Positions 55,701 to 64,000 of a DNA stretch of 64,000 nt are shown in pieces. Each line of letters begins with the position of its first letter. Position 1 is the stretch's first letter. The translations under genes were made by a program, and so were the position numbers. Source of the stretch: Alteromonas sp. BMJM2 (GTDB lineage: Bacteria > Pseudomonadota > Gammaproteobacteria > Enterobacterales > Alteromonadaceae); assembly GCF_027257845.1 (NCBI RefSeq), contig NZ_JAPVOT010000008.1, positions 1 to 64,000 on the forward strand, in the 5' to 3' direction. The notes under the pieces were generated by a model that worked only from the letters and a program-made list of their open reading frames with translations, was not told the origin of the DNA and made no database searches.

Positions 55701-57371
55701 ATGACTGAAAATTTTGCACAACTTTTTGAAGAAAGCTTACAAGAACTAGAAACACGTCCAGGTTCAATTGTAAAAGGTACTGTTGTTTCTATCGACAAAG
55801 ACATTGTTCTTGTTGATGCGGGCTTGAAATCAGAAAGTGCTATCCCAGTAGACCAATTTAAAAATGCTGAAGGCGAATTAGAAATCGCTATCGGTGACGA
55901 AGTAGATGTTGCACTAGATGCAGTAGAAGATGGTTTCGGTGAAACTATTCTTTCTCGCGAAAAAGCGAAGCGTCACGAAGCATGGGTTGAGCTGGAAAAA
56001 GCTTACGATGATAAGGTTACTATTAAGGGCGTTATCAACGGTAAAGTTAAAGGCGGTTTCACTGTTGAAGTAAACAGTGTACGCGCGTTCCTTCCAGGTT
56101 CATTGGTTGATGTACGTCCAGTACGTGACACAACTCACCTTGAAGGCAAAGAGCTTGAATTTAAAGTTATCAAGCTTGATGCAAAACGCAACAACGTTGT
56201 TGTTTCTCGTCGTGCAGTTATCGAAGCGGAAAGCAGCCAAGAGCGCGAGTCACTTCTTGCGAACCTTGAAGAAGGTCACGAAATCAAAGGTATCGTTAAG
56301 AACCTTACTGATTACGGTGCGTTCGTAGATCTTGGTGGCGTAGACGGTCTTCTTCACATTACAGATATGGCTTGGAAGCGTGTTAAGCACCCAAGTGAAA
56401 TCGTTAATGTTGGCGATGAAATCAACGTTAAAGTTCTTAAGTTCGACAAAGAGAAGCAACGTGTTTCTCTTGGTATGAAGCAAATGGGCAACGATCCATG
56501 GCAAGAAATTGCTTCACGTTACCCTGAAGGAACTAAGATCAACGGTCAGGTTACTAACCTAACTGACTACGGCTGCTTCGTAGAAATCGAAGACGGCGTT
56601 GAAGGTCTTGTTCACGTTTCTGAAATGGATTGGACTAACAAAAATATCCACCCATCTAAGGTTGTTAACCTTGGTGATACGGTAGATGTGATGGTTCTTG
56701 AAATAGACGAAGAGCGTCGTCGTATTTCTCTAGGTCTTAAGCAATGTATTGCTAATCCTTGGGAAACATTTGCTGAGTCGCACGAAAAAGGCGACAAAGT
56801 ATCTGGTAAGATCAAGTCAATTACTGACTTCGGTATCTTCATCGGTCTTGACGGCGGCATCGACGGTCTAGTTCACCTTTCTGATATTAGCTGGAACAAG
56901 TCTGGTGAAGACGCAGTTCGTGACTATAAGAAAGGCGACGAAATCTCTGCTGTTGTTCTTCAAGTTGACCCAGAGCGTGAGCGTATCTCTCTAGGCGTTA
57001 AGCAAATTGAAGAAGACCCATTCAACAAGTATCTGACAGATAACAAGAAAGGTGCTATCGTTGTTGGTACAGTAACTGAAGTTGAAGCGAAAGGCGTTAC
57101 TGTAAACCTAGCTGAAGAAGTTGACGGTTATATCCGCGTTGCAGATATTGCTGTTGAGCGTGTAGAAGACGCGACTGAAGTAGCGAAAGTTGGTGATAGC
57201 ATTGAAGCGAAATTTATGGGCGTTGACCGTAAGAACCGCACAGTTAACCTATCTGTAAGAGCGAAAGATCAGGCTGACGAAAAAGAAGCTATCGAGAAAG
57301 TTAATCAGCAAGATGATGCTGGTTTTGCTAGCGCGATGGCAGAAGCATTCAAAGCGGCTAAAGGCGAGTAA
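55701..57371 (+). CDS. rpsA: 30S ribosomal protein S1
   Basis: Binds mRNA on the small subunit. At 556 aa it matches E. coli S1 (557). Six S1 repeats can be followed, for example [63 protein letters not shown] and [21 protein letters not shown]. Codon use is strongly biased, as usual for a highly expressed gene. Confidence 0.98.
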   Translation: MTENFAQLFEESLQELETRPGSIVKGTVVSIDKDIVLVDAGLKSESAIPVDQFKNAEGELEIAIGDEVDVALDAVEDGFGETILSREKAKRHEAWVELEKAYDDKVTIKGVINGKVKGGFTVEVNSVRAFLPGSLVDVRPVRDTTHLEGKELEFKVIKLDAKRNNVVVSRRAVIEAESSQERESLLANLEEGHEIKGIVKNLTDYGAFVDLGGVDGLLHITDMAWKRVKHPSEIVNVGDEINVKVLKFDKEKQRVSLGMKQMGNDPWQEIASRYPEGTKINGQVTNLTDYGCFVEIEDGVEGLVHVSEMDWTNKNIHPSKVVNLGDTVDVMVLEIDEERRRISLGLKQCIANPWETFAESHEKGDKVSGKIKSITDFGIFIGLDGGIDGLVHLSDISWNKSGEDAVRDYKKGDEISAVVLQVDPERERISLGVKQIEEDPFNKYLTDNKKGAIVVGTVTEVEAKGVTVNLAEEVDGYIRVADIAVERVEDATEVAKVGDSIEAKFMGVDRKNRTVNLSVRAKDQADEKEAIEKVNQQDDAGFASAMAEAFKAAKGE

Positions 57372-57380
57372 TGCTTTTGT

Positions 57381-57400
57381 GGGTGTGCTTAGGCGCACCC
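57381..57400 (+). repeat. Inverted repeat between rpsA and ihfB
   Basis: GGGTGTGC (57381-57388) pairs with GCGCACCC (57393-57400), one G-T pair and a TTAG loop. No T run, so partial termination at most. Confidence 0.45.
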
Positions 57401-57447
57401 AATTCGCGATAGCTGTTTAAACAATAATAGTGACAATGAGGTTAAGT

Positions 57448-57735
57448 ATGACCAAGTCTGAATTAATTGAACGGCTCGCGGATCAAGCGCGTCAGGTTCC
57501 AGCGAAAGAACTAGAACTGGCTATCAAAGAGCTTCTTGAACAAATGGCACAAACCCTTCAAAAGGGCGAGCGCATAGAAATTCGAGGTTTCGGCAGTTTT
57601 TCACTGCACTATCGTGCGCCACGCGTCGGTAGAAACCCTAAAACGGGTGAAACAGTTAAGCTAGACGGTAAGTATGTACCGCACTTCAAGCCAGGAAAAG
57701 AACTCCGCGAACGAGTTGATGCCTCAATAGCATGA
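57448..57735 (+). CDS. ihfB: Integration host factor beta subunit
   Basis: DNA-bending protein. Start at ATG 57448 ([13 protein letters not shown]; 95 aa) fits E. coli IhfB (94) and follows GAGGTTAAGT. The earlier frame to 57430 adds six residues. The beta-arm segment [27 protein letters not shown], given here in parts, is complete. Follows rpsA as in relatives. Confidence 0.97.
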   Translation: MTKSELIERLADQARQVPAKELELAIKELLEQMAQTLQKGERIEIRGFGSFSLHYRAPRVGRNPKTGETVKLDGKYVPHFKPGKELRERVDASIA

Positions 57736-57740
57736 TTTTT

Positions 57741-57767
57741 AAAAGCCGCTGTTAAAGCGGCTTTTTT
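57741..57767 (+). terminator. Rho-independent terminator of ihfB
   Basis: AAAAGCCGCT (57741-57750) pairs with AGCGGCTTTT (57756-57765), loop GTTAA, ending in six T. Confidence 0.92.
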
Positions 57768-57860
57768 GTGTTCGCTTTTCCAATTCAATTCGATATTCCG
57801 CTAAAGCTACATATTTAATGCGTATATTCTGTTATACGTAGCGCTTGCTGTTAATAACTA

Positions 57861-57890
57861 TTGACCCTCACTAAAAGACAGTTATATATT
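57861..57890 (+). promoter_or_regulatory. Sigma-70-like promoter of the PilZ gene
   Basis: TTGACC (57861-57866), 18-base spacer, TATATT (57885-57890). About 35 bases before the start codon. Confidence 0.5.
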
Positions 57891-57924
57891 ATTGCTATAA
57901 GAATAAACGGTTTTAATTGAAGTA

Positions 57925-60264
57925 ATGTCAGCCGGCGAAGAACAAGCAATAATAAAACAATATCAGCCGCTAATTCGTGCACTCATTCCCTACGAGCAAC
58001 AAAATCGCTTGTTAGAGGGGATTAATAAGTTTTCTAAACGTTTACCGAGTGGTGTTCGAAAAGTAGTCAAAGAGGAAGTCGTGAGGCTTACCTCCCTAAC
58101 AGACGCGCCTGCTGATAACTCCGCCTTTGCACATTTTCCTGTTATGAAGTTTAAACACTTCGGCATTCAGATGCGTCTAGATAAGGTGGGCGCTAAGATC
58201 CTAAAAAGTGAAACCTCACTTTATCAAGACAGATATACCGTCGGTGTCTTTGAATCGGTGATGAACTCTGATTTCTATCAGAACCAAATAAAAAAAGACC
58301 AGTTTAAAAAAATCGTAGATGCGTTCAATATTGAAGGTCAGTCTTTTACTGACATCGATTTTGGCGATGATATCGCAATAAGACCCAATTTTACCGTAAG
58401 CTCTCCAGAATTTGAAAAGGGAAGGCATTGCAGTGTAAGTGCTTTTTCTCATCTTGGTATGGTGGTAGAAACAAAGCGACCACCTAATGTAACCACCGGC
58501 GATACCATAATTTTTACGTTGCCCGAAGTTGCAGGGTTAACCAAAGAATCCACGGAAATAGCATTTAACCTTCAAGCGGTTAAATACAATAAGCACCTTG
58601 GAAAGTACGAGTCTTTTTTTGTATTTCCCGATGACATCGAGCCAGGTTTTCTAGCTAATCTAAAACGCTACGTTGAAATCACCGCTTATCGACAGCCGCT
58701 ACAACGAGATTTAGAGATAGAGCGCGCGATGCAGGAATTAGAGCGCGATAGAATTTTAGAGAATAGCCCTTGGTTACCCGTTTATTTATCAGCCAATAAA
58801 AAATCTCTCAAGCCGACAATAGCGCTTTTTACTAAAGCGAACGTTGAGCACAATAAGACTCAACGTTTACTAAATAGTCTACAAGATAAGCCTTTTTTTG
58901 AAGCGTTAGCTAAAGAGCTTTTGAAATACAATGAAGCGTTTGTCTTTCACGGAACCATCAAAACCAAAAATGCGACGGTGAAAATTACGGCTACGCATAG
59001 ACAGTTGGTGGAAATGGGCCAATTAAACGCGTTAGTTTATTTACTGGCCAAAAACGATGATTTTATCTGTAGTCATTGTCGTCTCGATACTGTATCGAAA
59101 ATCGACAAACAGAAAGCGTTTGCCATTCACGATATTGCTAGCAAAGAGTTTGAACAGCTATCTGCTATCTCCCACGTACTTTATTGTAAAGATATCTCGA
59201 GCTATATAGGTAATTTAACCTTAAGTGCAAAATGTAGTTTTAAACCGTTATCCAGCGATCTCAAAGCTAGCGGTGATAATTGGCATATCGACTATGTTAT
59301 GGAAGAGGATTTAGACAGACGTAATGAAACACGCTACGTCATAGATAAAATAGCATCAATTAAAATTGGGCTGTTATCTTCACTGGAGGCGCGTGTTTCA
59401 GATTTGTCTGCCAGCGGTATGAAACTCATTGTTGCTCCAAACAGTGAATTACAAAAAGAAATTCGAGTTTCTGTACCAGACCTTAAAATCAAAAATGAGA
59501 AATACAAGGTTGTACACTTTGAACCTCATTCGGGTGTTGTCAGGCTGTGTTTATCTGAAGTTAGTCGAAAAACTAAAGTTAGCGCCAATGTAGACACTAT
59601 TGTTGAGGAAAATACGGCTTATTTTAAGGTGAGAGATATCGCTCGTATTCAGCGTTTAACCCATCGATTCATTTGGGAATTAGCGGTCAGACACATGCCG
59701 TCTCTTGCAGTACTGTGTGTAATGAATCGATTTACGCTAGATAGGCTTAAAACCGTTTATCAAAGTGACAACTCGGATGATTTATTTCCGTTTTCACGTA
59801 CTCAAAATATTATTCCTCTGCACGGCTTTTTTGCTGATAAAGGGCAAGCCAAACCTAAATCTCTCATTCTTGAAGCGATGTTTAAAGAGTCCATACAGCA
59901 ACATTTAGTCGTGCATTGTGTTCGTAAAAGCGACAATCGGCTTGTTTTCATTAGAGAGCGAGATTTTTTATATTCCAAGCTCCGTACACAAATTAAAGAG
60001 CAGTTGGACGAAGGAAAAATTCAGCTAAGTGCTACAGACGTAACGGCAATACGCTGTCACGGTGCTATTACGCCCTTAACTAAAAAACGATTGGCACAAT
60101 TATCAAAGCTCGATAAAGCGATGTACGATAAATTAGAAACGATGCAGGCAGGGTATACTCACTGTATTTTCATTACTAATATGTCTGCGTTGCATCACGA
60201 TCTCGTCACTGAGAATTTAATAGCAAAACGAGAGCCGAAAGAGCCAGAATCTGAGCCAGCCTAA
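57925..60264 (+). CDS. Large PilZ-domain protein (putative c-di-GMP receptor)
   Basis: A 779-aa soluble protein. The only domain I can name is PilZ at about 465-560. It has both c-di-GMP binding motifs, RRNETR (RxxxR) near residue 474 and DLSASG (D/NxSxxG) about 30 residues later. The N-terminal 460 residues and the C-terminal 220 are unrecognised; the N-terminal part contains several charged helices. No signal peptide or membrane segment is seen. It sits between ihfB and lapA-lapB, interrupting an otherwise conserved arrangement. Start ATG 57925 has little ribosome-site signal. Confidence 0.82.
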   Translation: MSAGEEQAIIKQYQPLIRALIPYEQQNRLLEGINKFSKRLPSGVRKVVKEEVVRLTSLTDAPADNSAFAHFPVMKFKHFGIQMRLDKVGAKILKSETSLYQDRYTVGVFESVMNSDFYQNQIKKDQFKKIVDAFNIEGQSFTDIDFGDDIAIRPNFTVSSPEFEKGRHCSVSAFSHLGMVVETKRPPNVTTGDTIIFTLPEVAGLTKESTEIAFNLQAVKYNKHLGKYESFFVFPDDIEPGFLANLKRYVEITAYRQPLQRDLEIERAMQELERDRILENSPWLPVYLSANKKSLKPTIALFTKANVEHNKTQRLLNSLQDKPFFEALAKELLKYNEAFVFHGTIKTKNATVKITATHRQLVEMGQLNALVYLLAKNDDFICSHCRLDTVSKIDKQKAFAIHDIASKEFEQLSAISHVLYCKDISSYIGNLTLSAKCSFKPLSSDLKASGDNWHIDYVMEEDLDRRNETRYVIDKIASIKIGLLSSLEARVSDLSASGMKLIVAPNSELQKEIRVSVPDLKIKNEKYKVVHFEPHSGVVRLCLSEVSRKTKVSANVDTIVEENTAYFKVRDIARIQRLTHRFIWELAVRHMPSLAVLCVMNRFTLDRLKTVYQSDNSDDLFPFSRTQNIIPLHGFFADKGQAKPKSLILEAMFKESIQQHLVVHCVRKSDNRLVFIRERDFLYSKLRTQIKEQLDEGKIQLSATDVTAIRCHGAITPLTKKRLAQLSKLDKAMYDKLETMQAGYTHCIFITNMSALHHDLVTENLIAKREPKEPESEPA

Positions 60265-60377
60265 TAGATTTTCTGCATTATTTATCGAATAGCTAACAAC
60301 ATTGAGTATTGCTTTTTTGTGTTATCTTTTTTCCCATTTTGCTATTCTTACCAACAAATCAAATTAAAGGGTTTTAT

Positions 60378-60635
60378 GTGAAAGGGATCGTATCATTTTT
60401 GATCATTCTTGCGCTGCTAATTGTAGCGTTCGTTATTGGTTCGCAAAACGAGGGAGTGGTTACGGTAAACTATCTAATTGCCCAAGCAAATATTAGATTA
60501 TCGACATTAATCGCGATTTCGCTTTCTATAGGCGTCGTTGTTGGTATCTTGATCATGCTAGCGAGTTGGATGCGTTTAAAGGTTCAGCTTATGTCGGCGC
60601 AATCTAAGGTACAGCACTTGGAAAAAGACCACTAA
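60378..60635 (+). CDS. lapA: LapA-type inner-membrane protein
   Basis: Small membrane protein that works with LapB in LPS assembly control. Starting at GTG 60378 (85 aa) after AAAGGGTTTTAT gives the family N-terminus; ATG or other starts from 60309 add a hydrophobic stretch not in the family. Two membrane segments, GSQNEGVVTVNYLIAQANI between them, and a coiled C-terminus (AQSKVQHLEKDH). Its stop overlaps lapB by one base (TAATG). Confidence 0.9.
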   Translation: MKGIVSFLIILALLIVAFVIGSQNEGVVTVNYLIAQANIRLSTLIAISLSIGVVVGILIMLASWMRLKVQLMSAQSKVQHLEKDH

Positions 60636-61804
60636 TGCTAGAGCTGCTGTTTTTACTTTTACCTGTCGCGGCAGGTTATGGCTGGATAATGGGGCGCAAT
60701 AGCGTTCGCCAGGCACAAAGAAAGCAGTCGAGCATACTGTCTAAGCATTATTACAAAGGTCTTAATTTCCTGCTTTCAGACCAACCTGACAAAGCCGTTG
60801 ATACGCTAATTAAAATGATTAACGTTAATAGCGATACGGTTGAAACGCATATTGCCATGGGCAGTTTTTTTCGCCATCGAGGCGAGATAGACCGCGCAAT
60901 TAAGGTGCATCAAAACTTAGTGAGTCGTGATGAACTTCAGCCTGCGCAACGGGAAAACGCGTTGCGAGAATTAGGGCAAGATTACACTCAAGCAGGATTT
61001 TTAGAGCGCGCTGAAAACGCGTTTCTCCAGTTACTCAACAGTGAAAAACACTATCTCATAGCCCAACAGCAGCTTTTCAGTATTTATCAAACAACCAAAG
61101 AGTGGCAGCGAGCTATTGAGCTAGCTGAGCGCATGGTGGAATGCCACGGTGATAACGATGATGTGTGTGAGCGACTTGCACATTTTTATTGTGAACAGGC
61201 AACGGTTGAGCTTAAGAACGACAGCCAAGGCGCTGCGCTTACTTTACTTCAAAAAGCGGTAAATGCAGATTCACACGCGGTTCGGCCATGGCTTATGCTA
61301 GGCGAATTGGCGCTTAATCAAAAACGATATACCGATGCTACTGCGTATTTTGTGCAGGTAGCTGAGCGAGATATTAACTGGTTTAGTGAAGCGGTGCCAA
61401 ATTTAGAAAAAATTGCTGAAGAAACTGGTGAGTGGGATAGTTTCGAAAAGAACTTAGAAGCACACTGGCAAGAATGCGCTACGTCATACCTAGCCATGGT
61501 TGATGTTTTGCTGAAAAAAGGTGAGATATCGCAAGCCAGTGAATACTTAATTGAGCAGCTTAGAAAGCGCCCAACCATGCGTGGTTTTAAAACCCTGATG
61601 GGTCTTTATATCGATCAACTGAGCGATAAGAATACTGCCGATAGTTTACGATTATTAAAAGAGTTAGTTGGAAAACAAATGCTTCAGCGCCCAAAGTATC
61701 GCTGTAATAGCTGTGGTTTTTCCGGGAGAAAATTGTATTGGCTATGTCCATCGTGTAAGAAATGGGGCGTAGTTAAACCCATAAAAGGGTTAGATGGAGA
61801 GTAA
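60635..61804 (+). CDS. lapB: LPS assembly protein LapB
   Basis: Adaptor that brings LpxC to FtsH for degradation and so limits LPS synthesis. The 389-aa protein has an N-terminal membrane anchor (about 1-15), TPR repeats (about 40-320) and a C-terminal rubredoxin-like zinc site with Cys357, Cys360, Cys371 and Cys374. Length equals that of E. coli LapB (389). Overlaps lapA by one base; pyrF follows by six bases. Confidence 0.95.
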   Translation: MLELLFLLLPVAAGYGWIMGRNSVRQAQRKQSSILSKHYYKGLNFLLSDQPDKAVDTLIKMINVNSDTVETHIAMGSFFRHRGEIDRAIKVHQNLVSRDELQPAQRENALRELGQDYTQAGFLERAENAFLQLLNSEKHYLIAQQQLFSIYQTTKEWQRAIELAERMVECHGDNDDVCERLAHFYCEQATVELKNDSQGAALTLLQKAVNADSHAVRPWLMLGELALNQKRYTDATAYFVQVAERDINWFSEAVPNLEKIAEETGEWDSFEKNLEAHWQECATSYLAMVDVLLKKGEISQASEYLIEQLRKRPTMRGFKTLMGLYIDQLSDKNTADSLRLLKELVGKQMLQRPKYRCNSCGFSGRKLYWLCPSCKKWGVVKPIKGLDGE

Positions 61805-61810
61805 TGATTT

Positions 61811-62533
61811 ATGTCCAAAGCTATTCCTAATGAAGCTGCTCAAGAACCCCGCGTCATTGTAGCGCTTGATTACGACGATAAAGACACCGCATTAGCGTTT
61901 GTCGATAAGCTAAGTCCCAGTTTGTGTAAGCTCAAAGTAGGCAAAGAAATGTTTACTTTATTCGGGCCCGAGTTTGTAAAGTATTTGGTCGTTAAAGGGT
62001 TTGACGTTTTCTTAGATCTAAAATTTCACGATATCCCCAATACTGTGGCAAAGGCCTGTAAAGCCGCTGCTGAACTTGGTGTGTGGATGGTAAACGTTCA
62101 TGCCTCTGGCGGTTTGCCAATGATGCAGGCCGCAAAGCTTGCTATTGAAAATAGCAATAACCCTAAAACTAAACTGATTGCTGTTACTGTGCTAACCAGC
62201 ATGGATCAAGAACAGCTTTCAGGTGTTATTGATAATGTAACGCCTGAAGAGCAGGTATTGCGACTGGCAGCGTTGACTGAAAAAGCAGGCTTAGACGGTA
62301 TCGTTTGCTCAGCGCAAGAAGCAGCTGCACTACGCAAACGTCATAGTGATGATTTTTTACTGGTAACACCTGGCATAAGGCCTAGTGGAAGCCAAGCTGG
62401 TGATCAGAAGCGAGTAATGACGCCGCCTGATGCTATTAAAGATGGGGTAAGCTATTTAGTGATGGGACGACCCATTACACAGGCTTCAGATCCCGTGGCA
62501 GTGTTAGCAGAGGTAAATGATTCTATTCGTTGA
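61811..62533 (+). CDS. pyrF: Orotidine 5'-phosphate decarboxylase
   Basis: Last step of UMP synthesis. The 240-aa protein has the active-site [12 protein letters not shown] block (Lys-Asp pair), [15 protein letters not shown], and [18 protein letters not shown] with VMGRPI at the phosphate site. Follows lapB as in E. coli. Confidence 0.97.
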   Translation: MSKAIPNEAAQEPRVIVALDYDDKDTALAFVDKLSPSLCKLKVGKEMFTLFGPEFVKYLVVKGFDVFLDLKFHDIPNTVAKACKAAAELGVWMVNVHASGGLPMMQAAKLAIENSNNPKTKLIAVTVLTSMDQEQLSGVIDNVTPEEQVLRLAALTEKAGLDGIVCSAQEAAALRKRHSDDFLLVTPGIRPSGSQAGDQKRVMTPPDAIKDGVSYLVMGRPITQASDPVAVLAEVNDSIR

Positions 62534-62681
62534 AAGTGGGTTATTTTGAAGTGTTTGGGTTTTTCTAGACCTTCTACAGAGTTTTTATCGAGCGGTTCTT
62601 GATCATTTATTGAACTCTTATCAATAACCGCCACATGCCTTGACAGTGAATTCGTTTTCGGTTCATCAATCGAATGCATAT

Positions 62682-62721
62682 AAAAAAGCTCGACGTCTTA
62701 TTACAGACATCGAGCTTTTTT
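62682..62721. terminator. Two-way terminator between pyrF and ald
   Basis: AGCTCGA (62687-62693) and GTCT pair with AGAC and TCGAGCT (62705-62716), one mismatch, with A and T runs on both sides. Lies between convergent genes. Confidence 0.88.
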
Positions 62722-62756
62722 ATTAAGTGGACTAACCCAAAGCAGTAGCTGCTAAA

Positions 62757-63890
62757 TTATAGACCGTTAAGCGCTACTTCTGCTGGCGTATAAGTTAGGC
62801 CAAGTTCTTCACCCAACGCATCGACAACCGCCTTATACGTAACTTTTCCTTCGTGGGTGTTCAAACCCGCAAGTAAATGCTTGTCATCTAGCATTGCTTG
62901 AACAGGACCTTTGTTTGCCAAAGCAAGGCCAAACGGCAGAGTTGCATTGTTTAGTGCCATCGTTGAAGTGCGTGCAACACCACCTGGCATGTTAGCAACA
63001 CAATAGTGCACAACATCATCAATGATATAAACAGGGTCTTGGTGTGTCGTTGCTTTTGAAGTTTCAAAACAACCACCTTGGTCAATGGCAACGTCCACTA
63101 ATACCGAGCCAGGCTTCATTGCTGCAATCTGTTCACGGTTAAGTAACTTAGGCGCTGCTGCACCAGGAATTAATACCGCGCCTACCACTAAGTCAGCTTT
63201 CGACGAATAGTGCTCAATTGCGTCAACAGTAGAATATACGGTCTTTACTTGGCCATTAAAAATATCGTCAATCTGACGCAAGCGTGGAAGTGAGCGGTCA
63301 AGGATCACGACTTCAGCGCCTAAACCCAAGGCCATTTTCGCTGCATTAGTTCCCACAACGCCACCACCAATAATCAGTACTTTACCTGGTGCTACACCTG
63401 GTACACCGCCAAGTAGGGTTCCGCTACCACCGTGGGCTTTTTCCAAGTAATGGGCACCGGCTTGCACAGACATACGGCCTGCAACTTCACTCATAGGCGC
63501 CAGAAGAGGGAGGCCGCCGCGGTCGTCAGTCACCGTTTCATACGCAATACATGTTGCGCCAGATTCAACAAGAAGTTTAGTCTGCGTTGGGTCTGGTGCA
63601 AGATGAAGGTAGGTATATAAAGTCTGACCTTTTCGCAGCATTTTACATTCGTTAGGCTGAGGCTCTTTTACCTTTACAATCATCTCAGCTTCTGCAAACA
63701 CTTGCTCAGCGGTTGACGCAATAGTAGCCCCTGCAGCCTCGTACATCTCATCAGTAAAGCCAATGGCGTCGCCTGCTAATGTTTGAACTAGCACAGAGTG
63801 ACCGTTGCTTGTAAATTCTTTTACTGCAGCTGGCGTAAGGCCAACACGATACTCGTGGTTTTTTATTTCTTTTGGTACACCAACTAACAT
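62757..63890 (-). CDS. ald: Alanine dehydrogenase
   Basis: NAD-dependent interconversion of L-alanine and pyruvate plus ammonia. The 377-aa protein has the N-terminal [18 protein letters not shown] block, the substrate Lys in VKVKEPQ, His in YTYLHLA, and the dinucleotide loop [20 protein letters not shown]. Often controlled by Lrp in related bacteria; no lrp gene is in the window. Upstream promoter region is cut by the right edge. Confidence 0.96.
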   Translation of the reverse strand: MLVGVPKEIKNHEYRVGLTPAAVKEFTSNGHSVLVQTLAGDAIGFTDEMYEAAGATIASTAEQVFAEAEMIVKVKEPQPNECKMLRKGQTLYTYLHLAPDPTQTKLLVESGATCIAYETVTDDRGGLPLLAPMSEVAGRMSVQAGAHYLEKAHGGSGTLLGGVPGVAPGKVLIIGGGVVGTNAAKMALGLGAEVVILDRSLPRLRQIDDIFNGQVKTVYSTVDAIEHYSSKADLVVGAVLIPGAAAPKLLNREQIAAMKPGSVLVDVAIDQGGCFETSKATTHQDPVYIIDDVVHYCVANMPGGVARTSTMALNNATLPFGLALANKGPVQAMLDDKHLLAGLNTHEGKVTYKAVVDALGEELGLTYTPAEVALNGL

Positions 63891-64000
63891 ACTAGGTCCT
63901 CTTATTACTGATGAGCTCTGAGTGGCTCGGCTTTAAAAATAACTATGTGTTTATTTTGGCGAGTATACGTTAATAAAAAGCGAACTATGTGCTGAAAAAT

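Overview
The window looks like chromosomal core DNA of a marine gammaproteobacterium of the Alteromonas type. This rests on protein content and gene order: gcvR-bcp diverging from dapA-bamC-purC, hda near arsC, bepA and perM, ubiG facing gyrA with nrdA-nrdB-yfaE beside them, serC-aroA-cmk-rpsA-ihfB, and lapA-lapB-pyrF are all arrangements known from Enterobacteria and relatives. Base composition is moderate and even. I see no rRNA, tRNA, CRISPR array or prophage. The only clear mobile element is the 3' end of a group II intron cut by the left edge.

Layout. 1-0.8 kb: group II intron maturase and intron domains V/VI. 0.8-9.4 kb: mixed genes (PhzF-like enzyme, RRM protein, secreted M24 protein, lipoprotein, cysK, a MoxR/VWA pair, a MATE exporter). 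9.5-16.5 kb, minus strand: moeA, gph, then a compact four-gene set that reads as a closed glucosylglycerate cycle (glycerate kinase, glucosyl-3-phosphoglycerate phosphatase, synthase, GH13_18 phosphorylase). 16.6-22 kb: cmoA/cmoB, a NarL-type response regulator and fadE with a FadR-like site upstream. 22.3-36.6 kb: purM-purN, DUF2066-hda, DUF2069-wrbA-arsC, a thioredoxin-like protein, bepA, perM, bcp-gcvR and dapA-bamC-purC. 36.7-43.9 kb is the most accessory part: an EamA transporter, a GAF-GAF-GGDEF-EAL protein, an unknown gene with an unusual 5' end, an old yellow enzyme and a secreted Yellow/MRJP-family protein. 44-64 kb: yfaE-nrdB-nrdA with paired NrdR boxes and a long leader, ubiG, gyrA, serC-aroA-cmk-rpsA-ihfB, a large PilZ protein, lapA-lapB-pyrF and ald.

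How genes work together. The glucosylglycerate block could make a compatible solute from 3-phosphoglycerate and also recover it as glucose-1-phosphate and glycerate, with the kinase returning glycerate to 3-phosphoglycerate. This fits a salt-exposed marine cell. The nrd block supplies deoxynucleotides and the ferredoxin that maintains the NrdB cofactor. lapA-lapB controls LPS synthesis, bamC and bepA serve outer-membrane assembly, and cmoA-cmoB modify tRNA wobble uridines.

I did not find a clearly new multi-gene system. The observations most worth a second look are the glucosylglycerate cycle with its own kinase, the roughly 0.5 kb nrdA leader (phased NrdR boxes, a three-way-junction-like fold and a 17-codon reading frame overlapping the nrdA start), the 41.0 kb gene whose coding frame continues upstream of its ATG without a standard start, and several enzymes with changed key residues. 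All function calls come from reading the sequence and family knowledge; no database search was run.
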